Source: Allomyces macrogynus ATCC 38327 (lineage: Eukaryota > Blastocladiomycota > Blastocladiomycetes > Blastocladiales > Blastocladiaceae). From it: a DNA stretch of 26,713 bases. The notes under the pieces were generated by a model, which was not told the origin of the DNA, did no database searches, and saw only the letters and a program-made list of their open reading frames with translations. The position numbers and the translations under genes were made by a program. Where the stretch lies: contig GG745354.1 in NCBI GenBank assembly GCA_000151295.1, forward strand, positions 719,635 to 746,347, written 5' to 3'. Of this stretch, positions 20,280 to 26,713 are shown in pieces (within the stretch, counting starts at the first letter, position 1; each line of letters opens with the position of its first letter).

Positions 20280-21462
20280 GGTTGGGTCGGGAGACGATGG
20301 GTGAGATCCGGTCGAGGATGGAGAAGGGTTGGGCATTTGCCTTCTTGCACGCGTGCACAGGCCAGTCGCGCGTGCGGCTTGCCATCGTTGAGCCGTAAAT
20401 ATGCTCCACAGTCTGAAATATAAAAGCATTTCAAATGTCGGGAAAATATAAGGTCGGTACCAGTTCGCAGGCGGCGGCGTGAGCGAATGCAAGTTGGAAC
20501 GCATGGAACAAGACCGTGTTAATCTGTGGATCACTGAAACGGCTGGTACATAAATATGCATTCGCCAAAGAGCTCAAGGGTATGTGGTCGGATTTGGGTC
20601 GTGCAGGGGTCATCGTCCTTTGTGCATAGTTCGGCCAACCATCAACCATGGATGAATTTCACCATCATCGGAACACACGATGCTCCCTCTGATCACCGCT
20701 CAAGCAGGGTGGAGAATCTCACCCGGAACCGCGGCAGTCTACTGGCCGCCGCGGAGAAGACGAGGGCGACAGGAAAGTAATGGCGGCGTTGCAGCAGTAC
20801 GTCTATAGTAGGGGAAAGCGCCACCCTGTGCCTCAGGCCTTCTCACGAGAAGCACTATCGCAGTCTCTCCTGGGGCGCGAGTTGCTGTTCTGAATATATA
20901 TCATTACTAAAGCGTTGTGGGCCCCATAGTTGGCGCTTTGGCCACAGCGCGTTTGGAGCATTGCAGGTTTCTTGGGTGGCTACATATAGACTCTCAAGAT
21001 AATGTGTGCTGTAGCCTGGTAAAGTCGAGGCGATCCAACCATTTTGTTTTGCTTTGCTTTCTTGCTGGACTGATTCGCGTACAGCGCCGAGCAAGATGCC
21101 ATCAGCTCTACAAACGTAATCTATGCGATGGGAAAGAGCTAAGACATGACTGTCGCGCGAAGAGACGGTTTCGGGGTGCTCTCGCTTTTCTACAAGATCG
21201 CTTGCTCACTTCAATCTACCAGTGAATGCGCACCTGTCATTCCGGGCCGGAATGGGCTCAACTATGTAGCAACGAGGACGCACGCGGGGACCCAGACTTC
21301 AATTCGATCAAAAACGGCTAGATCGTCTGTATTTGAGCACAAAAAAATTGGACCGCCATGTTACGTGGCTGATGGGTTGCTCTCAGCTGACGCGGGCCAG
21401 TTGGGGAGGAGTCGGAGATAAAACATGGACTTTTCGGCGCGGCGCAGTTCCTCAGTCTACCA
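20280..21462. other. Gene-poor, less GC-rich stretch
   Basis: I find no supportable gene in these roughly 1.2 kb. Base composition drops toward about 50% G+C by eye, and the open frames on both strands have mixed third positions. One segment at 20871-20912 resembles the 3' end of a MAPEG gene (see findings). Confidence 0.5.
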
Positions 21463-21517
21463 TCATTCCTCTGTGGATGAGTGCAAGCGCAACTGGGTGG
21501 AGAGGGGTGAGATCAAG

Positions 21518-22501
21518 TTAACGTACCGTGAGCCATGGCCACCGCGTGCGCGCAGCTGGGTTGATGTAACAAAACTCGACGCCGGAATGGCTATCCAGGT
21601 CGGCGACGGCGTTGGGCGCTTGCATGAGCACGAGCGGGTGCGGTGTACGCGCAGACCATTCGAGCGTGCCCTTGGAATAGCCCTTTTCCGTCATAAATAC
21701 GCCGAGGAACGTAGCGTCGTTGGTCGGGTCGTGTGCGGTGCTCGACGACCCATGGTGCGTGCGGTTATGGTCGGCGAGCACGGCAATAAACGAGTGCAGG
21801 CTCGCGGGCGACATTTTGATTTTCAATGCCTTGCATTGGCCGAGGACGGGGACCGACGCGGGTGGAGACTGGTGCTCGGTTGCCACCACGTCGGGGTCGG
21901 CAGGGGCGAGCGCGAGCCGGTCGGGCAGAAGGTGGCCCTTGAAGTCGAGCCCGCCGTCGCCGGCCTTGCCCATGTGCATGACATCGAACCCGTGGCGGTC
22001 GTTGAGCAGGCTCACAATGCGCAGCTCAAAGGACAGACCGACGGCCACGTTGCTCGGGCGCGGCGGCTCGATGCGTGGCGGATCGTTAGCATCAGCAGCC
22101 TTCTCGGGTGCCGATTCCTTGCCTGCCAATGCCGACTGCGCTTCGGCAATCGCGGCGGACAGGATCGCGGCGCGCTTGCTCGCAGTCGACTCGCCGGCAC
22201 GTAGGACGGCGGCCTTGCGGCGCATATCTTGCATCCTCCAGCGCTCCTGTAGGTCTTTGAGCGCCTTGTCAAACGCAGCGGCATGCGCCTCACGTGCGGC
22301 GACCGGGTCGTGCACAGTAGCTTGTGCGAAGCAGGCCGGGTCGAGCAGCTCAGAAGCGCGGCGCGGCTTCGGTTCCGGCGCCTGCTGAAGTAGAACAGGC
22401 CATGTTTGGGGCAGCGCAGACGAGAGGAGACGGTGCGGCAGGGCGAGGAGCCGTCGTACAACGGGGCGGCAGCAAGCAGTAGTCGAGATCGTGGGGTGCA
22501 T
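21518..22501 (-). CDS. RRG7: RRG7-like mitochondrial protein (DUF2034, restriction-endonuclease-like fold)
   Basis: Yeast Rrg7 is needed for respiratory growth; the family has a PD-(D/E)XK nuclease-like fold and a mitochondrial location. A single open exon from ATG 22501 gives 327 aa. The N-terminus (MHPTISTTACCRPVVRRLLA) is basic and suits a presequence. The middle (about 70-130) is Ala/Arg-rich and helical. The conserved core follows: VGLSFELRIVSLLNDRHGFD, then GKAGDGGLDFKGHLLPD (Asp182, Asp186) and VPVLGQCKALK (Lys224), which together form the acidic and lysine residues of the fold. ATFLGVFMTEKGYS is the next conserved strand. A GTACGT donor at 21526-21521 overlaps the last codons; splicing to an acceptor at about 21493 would replace the final two residues by a nine-residue tail. 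The gene is divergent from the SR-type gene, sharing 388 bp. Confidence 0.85.
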   Translation of the reverse strand: MHPTISTTACCRPVVRRLLALPHRLLSSALPQTWPVLLQQAPEPKPRRASELLDPACFAQATVHDPVAAREAHAAAFDKALKDLQERWRMQDMRRKAAVLRAGESTASKRAAILSAAIAEAQSALAGKESAPEKAADANDPPRIEPPRPSNVAVGLSFELRIVSLLNDRHGFDVMHMGKAGDGGLDFKGHLLPDRLALAPADPDVVATEHQSPPASVPVLGQCKALKIKMSPASLHSFIAVLADHNRTHHGSSSTAHDPTNDATFLGVFMTEKGYSKGTLEWSARTPHPLVLMQAPNAVADLDSHSGVEFCYINPAARTRWPWLTVR

Positions 22502-22889
22502 TATCTTGAATGGTTGCAGCTTGCCGTCAAACGTCGAGTGCAGCGACCAACAGCGCGCCGCGGGCGGGGCGAGATGCAGCAGCAGTGACGGCCGCCGCGG
22601 CCATGGTCGCCGCCGTCGTCGTCGTCGACGAGCCTCAGCGTGTGCGAGACGGGGTCGGACGGTTTGCGGGGCGCCTCGCGTGCCACACGTGATCAACGCG
22701 TGCCGTCGCATGGCGCTCACACCACATCCTGCCCAACACTTTCGCAAGGCCGGTCGTGGCCGCGACGTCGACGACAACAACGACGGCGCTGCTGCCGGCG
22801 CACCTGCTACCGACCAGCTGCAAGTGCTACCCAGACTTGCCGCCGTTGCCTCGCGCCGCCCGCAACCGCCTGCACTCGGCGCCGCGACC
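22502..22889. other. Shared divergent promoter of RRG7-like and SR-type genes
   Basis: This 388-bp, very GC-rich gap lies between two start codons pointing away from each other. A CACGTG occurs at 22686-22691, but without the MAPEG dyad. The SR-type frame stays open upstream, with an in-frame ATG at 22710, so part of it could be coding. Confidence 0.5.
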
Positions 22890-24627
22890 ATGTACAACCC
22901 GGCCGCCCCCGCCGCCGCCGGTGCGCGTGCGCCCCAACCTGGCCCCAGCACCACTCCCAATGCGGCGCCCGCACCCACGTCCAATGCGCCGCGCGAGTTC
23001 CGCATTCGCTTTGAACTGCGTGCACCCGTGCCCACCACTGGCCAAGCCTACTTTGAGCTCGACGGGCCCGTCGTCGTCGTCGACAACAACACGGAGATCC
23101 CGCTTGCCACGGCCACGCACGACCCGACGCTCGCATCGACGGCGCCGGCCCTCATGCTCTTGCAGCACCTCGCAAAGTTGCCCGAGTCGCTTGCCACGCT
23201 CGTCGCACACTCGGGCGGCGAGCTGCGCGCCATGCCTGCCGAGCAGAAACGGCGCGCGCAGACGCCAGCCGCTGTCGCGCAGCCCGCGCAGCCCGCTGCC
23301 GCGGCGGCGGCGGGAGCCAACACGCAGCTGCTCGGCCAGCTGCTCTCGGCGCTATCCACAGGCCCGCAGCAGCAGATGATGCAGCAGTACCAGCAGCAGC
23401 TCCAACAGCAGCAGCAGCTCCAGCAACTCGCGGCCTACGCCGGATCCCTCGCGGCCTACACAAACCAGGCAGTCGCGCCTGCTCCCGCCGCACACCCGCA
23501 ACCGCACCACGACTACCACGCCGCCGGACCTGCAGGCATGCGCGACCCGCGCGCAGCACGCGGCCGGTCCCGTTCGCGGTCGCCCTACGGCCGCGGCCGA
23601 TCGCGGTCGCGATCGCCGCGAGAACGTGGCCGTGATCGTGGCGACCGGTACCGTTCTCCACCGCGTCGGCACCGGTCACCGATTGGGTCCTTGGTGGAAC
23701 GCGCATCGGGCGGTGGTCAGTCGGGCGCGCGGAATGCCAACCTGGTAGAGCTCGAAGTGACCAACCTGTCGACGATGCCCGACAAGTCGGAACTGCAGGC
23801 GCGCTTGTTTCGCGTGTTTACACTCGTGCGCACCGATGTGGATCCGCGATGCGCCGTGTTCCCGGACCGGCGCGAAGTTGCGCCGCATGGTGCGCTGGTT
23901 ACGCGTGGGACGGTCGCCATTGGCCGCCGGGATGTCGAGGCGGCGTTGGCATTGGATGGGGCGGTCGTGTGGGGGCGACCGATCCGGGTACGGCTCTTGA
24001 TCACTGAATGCGAGAAAGTCACTGGGCCATGTTGCAAGCGGAACTGACTTGTCTGCTGCCCTCAGGTCTCACTCCCGAACCCGGACACGTACGGAATCAG
24101 TCTCAACCCGGACCGCCGCACGTCGGCGCCCGTCTACTTGGTGCTCAATTTGCCGCCGTCGACGCCGTCGTCGTTTTTCGCGATGCGCGACCTGTTGCGC
24201 CGCATCAATGACGTGCCCTACATTGACGTGCAGAAGTCGGACTTTGTTCCAGGCAAGCGCATCCAGTTGCGTACTCTCTGTTGTGTTTCGTTCGTTCTCC
24301 ACGTCGACATGGCCTGACCTCCAATCTACTCTTACCGTAGGTTCGGATACGTGTCACTGATCGGTCCGCCGTCGATGAGGTCGATCGACACCATTCAGGG
24401 TCAGCGCGTGCACGGGTACCGCGTATGGGTACGTTCTCTCGGTTCACTTCTTTGATGGCAGCCATGATTGTGGATGCTCGTGTCAAACTGACCGCTACCA
24501 TACTCGTTCCCTTCTTCTTGACTTGCCACAGTTCCACAAAGCCGACGACGTTGACGCGCTCGCCAACGACCCACAGCTCATGGTGCAAATCGCCGACGAC
24601 TACGAGCGGCGCGGGTGCTTCAACTAA
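22890..24627 (+). CDS. Uncharacterised SR-type protein with polyglutamine and RS tracts
   Basis: I cannot assign a family. Exons 22890-23987, 24066-24265, 24341-24428 and 24532-24627 give 493 aa; introns are 78, 75 and 103 bp with phases 0, 2 and 0. The start is ATG 22890, where a Pro/Ala-rich N-terminus begins; an in-frame ATG at 22710 is an alternative. Residues ~35-110 look folded (FRIRFELRAPVPTTGQAYFEL, then a Leu-rich helix LMLLQHLAKLPESL). A Gln-rich tract follows (~160-185), then an RS/RSP-rich segment (~225-270) typical of splicing-associated proteins. A C-terminal half has conserved-looking strands (NLVELEVTNLS, APVYLVLNLPPS, IQFGYVSLIGPP, VHGYRVWFHKADD). An RNA-processing role is inferred only from the RS segment. 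No clear RNP1/RNP2 of an RRM is seen. Confidence 0.75.
23361..23430 (+). repeat. CAG/CAA-rich polyglutamine tract in SR-type gene
   Basis: Imperfect CAG repeats encode a Gln-rich stretch with interspersed Met, Tyr and Leu. The tract is in frame and may vary in length between alleles. Confidence 0.8.
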
Positions 24628-26372
24628 ATGCCGGAAGTGGAAGGGTGAGCGACTCTCACGACGAGCGCGCCAGCAAAGGCCATACGACAAGGCGAGCACA
24701 GCGCACACGCGGCACATGTCTTTCTCTCTTGATACACCGACGCGGCATGCGTCTTGCCCTCCTCGCCAGTTTTTTGTCGCGCCGCACTGAAGGGCACACC
24801 GCGCGCGTCATACCCATTCATTCTCACACATGCCTGCTCAACTGTGCTTCGCGCCGTATCACGTTGATGCCCCGCACACCACGTCACCGTTTCTCATTCT
24901 TTCATGCACTGGTACGGACGCGACGTGGTATCCGCGTCGTCCTGTCTTGGCCTCGCTCGCTGTCGCGTGACCCTCGCCTGGAGGGGCCATGTCCATTCTG
25001 GTGTGGTGCTGCTCACCGTGCCGCCGAAATACAAATTCCGTTCGCCCTTCCTCATCTTGCTCGTTGGTTTCGTGCTCCTCCGTACAGTGCAGTGCAGGAG
25101 AGCGAGCACGAACCATACCCTCACCGCATCCGTGGAACCATCGAGTCACGCTCGCGTGCGCGCGCGCGATTCTGACGGATTCCCATCGGTCGCAGGCGAC
25201 GCGCGGCCCAAGTGCAATGCTTGTTTATGGCGATCCATGCTTCTTTGAGATGAATGGCGGGCCATTCTTCACGAACGTTGTCCGCTTTCCCTTCCCGGCC
25301 GCCCGGGTTAATGGTGCGTCGTGTCGCGCCACATCGCGTTGCGTCGTGCATGTTGGGTAAGAACGCGTCGCGGTATAAGTGTCTCCCGCGACGCGCTCGC
25401 GGCATCGATCACCACGGCGGCGTGCGGCCTTGTTCAGTTTTCCTTGGTGCGCGCGCCTGGCACTTGGGGGACGGTTGATCAGGAGCGCGAGCGAGCGAGT
25501 GGCCGCCGCGGGACGGATGCGACTCCTTGCCAAGTGCCAGGCGCGCGCTCGCCGTTCACCCAACACCGCCGACCGGGAGCTGCCGCCATCGGCGGCGGCG
25601 CGCTCGTTTGCGGAGGAAACCTCGCCTTGAATCATGCCAGGCGTTCCGGTCCATGCCGTGTGCGCCGTCCCTGCCCGACTCAGCGTCGCACAACGAGCAC
25701 ACAAGCGCGCGTGTGTCGCGCGGTGTCCCCCAGTTGCTCTTGCGCCGCCATCTGCGGGAACCTCGACGGGGCGCGGCGCGCAGGTGCGCGGTTCGGAACC
25801 GCGACCACTCGCAAGCGGCGCGTCGCGGGCCGACGCGGTTCACACCCCACGCACACACTGCACGGGTCGTGCGTGCCGTGCGTCGAGCACGGCCAGGCAC
25901 GATGGGTGATGATGGCGCACGAGCCACGCCAGCTCGCCGCCGTCCAACGCGAACGGCGCGCGTTTTGTGTTCCCGCGCGCGCAGCGTTCGCTGTCTGCAT
26001 CGGCGGAGGAGACGAGCAGCGAGGCAAAGCGTGATGTGCTGGCAGCCCCACCACCCCCGCGCGCGCTGCGTGTCCACCGCGCACATGCACCAACGCCGAG
26101 AAGCCGCGAAGCGCAGCGCGCCATTCTTCTCTCTCCGAAGCGAAGCGAAGCCGCCAGCGCGCGCGCCCCTGCCACCTGCCAACATACCGTACGCTCCCGC
26201 CCGCTCCCGCCCGCACTGCACCGCCCTTGACGCGTCGCGCCATCGACGACGTTCGCTCCGGTCGCCGGTCCCGCGGTCCCACCCACGCGCTCGCACTCGC
26301 GCTCGCGCTCACTCAAGCAGCCCGACTCCTCGATCTCGAACCGTTCTCGTCCGCGACGGCAGGGCAGCCTGA
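24628..26372. other. Long intergenic region with an inverted repeat
   Basis: No gene is supported in these roughly 1.7 kb. The first part (24640-25100) is CT-rich; the second part (25480-26350) is extremely GC-rich, with CG and GCGAA runs. Arg/Ala-rich open frames up to 281 codons exist on both strands but look like GC-rich noise. It includes the perfect inverted repeat 25449-25548 and probably the promoter of the gene at the right edge. Confidence 0.5.
25449..25548. repeat. Perfect 19-bp inverted repeat with 62-bp loop
   Basis: The left arm gcgcgcgcctggcacttgg (25449-25467) is exactly complementary to the right arm at 25530-25548. The flanks do not continue the pairing. The loop is GC-rich and contains gcgagcgagcg. 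There are no target-site duplications or transposase frames beside it. Confidence 0.8.
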
Positions 26373-26713
26373 CAGGCAAGCAGGCAAGCGGACCGCGTTT
26401 GGCCAAGCTCGAGAAACCGTTGTACTGGCCCGCACGTCGCTGTGCCCGTCTGGATCGCGCTCAACAACGACCACGGCAAGCCGCAGCAGCAGCGCTTCAT
26501 CGGCCAGATCGCGTATCGTGAGCGGTCCCCTTTTCACAGGTACGCCATCGCGCGATCGTGGCGTGTCGTTTTGTGGATCACTGCTAGGGGGCTGGCGTGC
26601 CAGCGACGCGCCAGCATCGTCGACGACGACGCCGACGACGTGTTAGCGGTGGGCCCGACAGAGCGGTTGGAAGAATGGTGGGAGAATTCGACGCTGACAG
26701 CGGCGCACGCTCC
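26373..26713 (+). CDS. Uncharacterised protein, 5' portion, runs off right edge
   Basis: The frame with codons starting at 26373 stays open to the window end and has G/C-rich third positions. It encodes VAVPVWIALNNDHGK, QQQRFIGQIAYRERSPF and, further on, IVDDDADDVLAVG and LEEWWENSTL, which read like real protein. No ATG precedes this stretch in frame, so the true start lies in an upstream exon or the exon begins at an acceptor-like CAG near 26380. A 48-bp segment from a GTACGC donor (26540) to CTGCTAG (26587) may be an intron; its length is a multiple of three, so the frame stays open either way. I do not recognise the family. Confidence 0.45.

Noticed and set aside
25527..26372. 281-codon open frame and several overlapping minus-strand frames
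   Set aside because: They are Arg/Ala-rich throughout, with no motif and no codon preference distinguishing one frame from the others. This is typical of very GC-rich non-coding DNA.

Overview
This window is nuclear DNA from a GC-rich, intron-bearing eukaryote. I estimate about 60% G+C by eye. Introns are short (mostly 63-99 bp, one of 238 bp) with GTACGT/GTGCGT/GTGAGT-type donors, and coding frames have strongly G/C-rich third codon positions. A P2X-type channel (absent from Dikarya), a fungal-type RRG7/DUF2034 protein, a Neo1/ATP9-class flippase and a mitochondrial Hsp70 together suggest an early-diverging zoosporic fungus. A Blastocladiomycota (Allomyces-like) genome would fit. This placement is inference from gene content and composition, not from a database match.

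Left block, minus strand (1-4645): a partial uncharacterised gene runs off the left edge (1-908), followed by mitochondrial Hsp70 (1178-3469, three exons, predicted 656 aa with a presequence) and a CCDC43-like coiled-coil protein (3795-4645, three exons, 232 aa).

MAPEG array, plus strand (5138-8601): three tandem genes for MGST3-type microsomal glutathione S-transferases (149, 150 and 149 aa) share the same three-exon structure. Each has its own TATA box and the same upstream module: a dyad around CACGTG followed by an exact 13-bp CGATCAGTCAGCC box. A related dyad lies upstream of Hsp70. This looks like a small co-regulated detoxification or stress cluster.

Central block, plus strand (9263-19302): a PPTC7/Ptc7-type mitochondrial PP2C phosphatase with a long Pro/Ala-rich insert (9263-11071), a P2X-like trimeric ion channel with a long cytoplasmic tail (12067-14561), and a Neo1/ATP9-class P4-ATPase (15248-19302).

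Right block (19303-26713): an unresolved minus-strand locus (about 19540-20279) begins with a mitochondrial-presequence-like peptide but breaks across frames. A less GC-rich gene-poor stretch follows. Then come a divergent pair (RRG7-like nuclease-fold protein, minus, 21518-22501; SR-type protein of unknown function, plus, 22890-24627), a long intergenic region with a perfect 19-bp inverted repeat, and the start of another coding exon running off the right edge.

Four products carry mitochondrial-type N-termini (Hsp70, PTC7-like, RRG7-like and the unresolved locus). I see no operons, CRISPR, rRNA, tRNA or intact mobile elements. The most interesting signals are the shared promoter module of the MAPEG array, the P2X-like protein whose expected ATP-contacting lysines appear replaced, and the unresolved mitochondrial-like locus.
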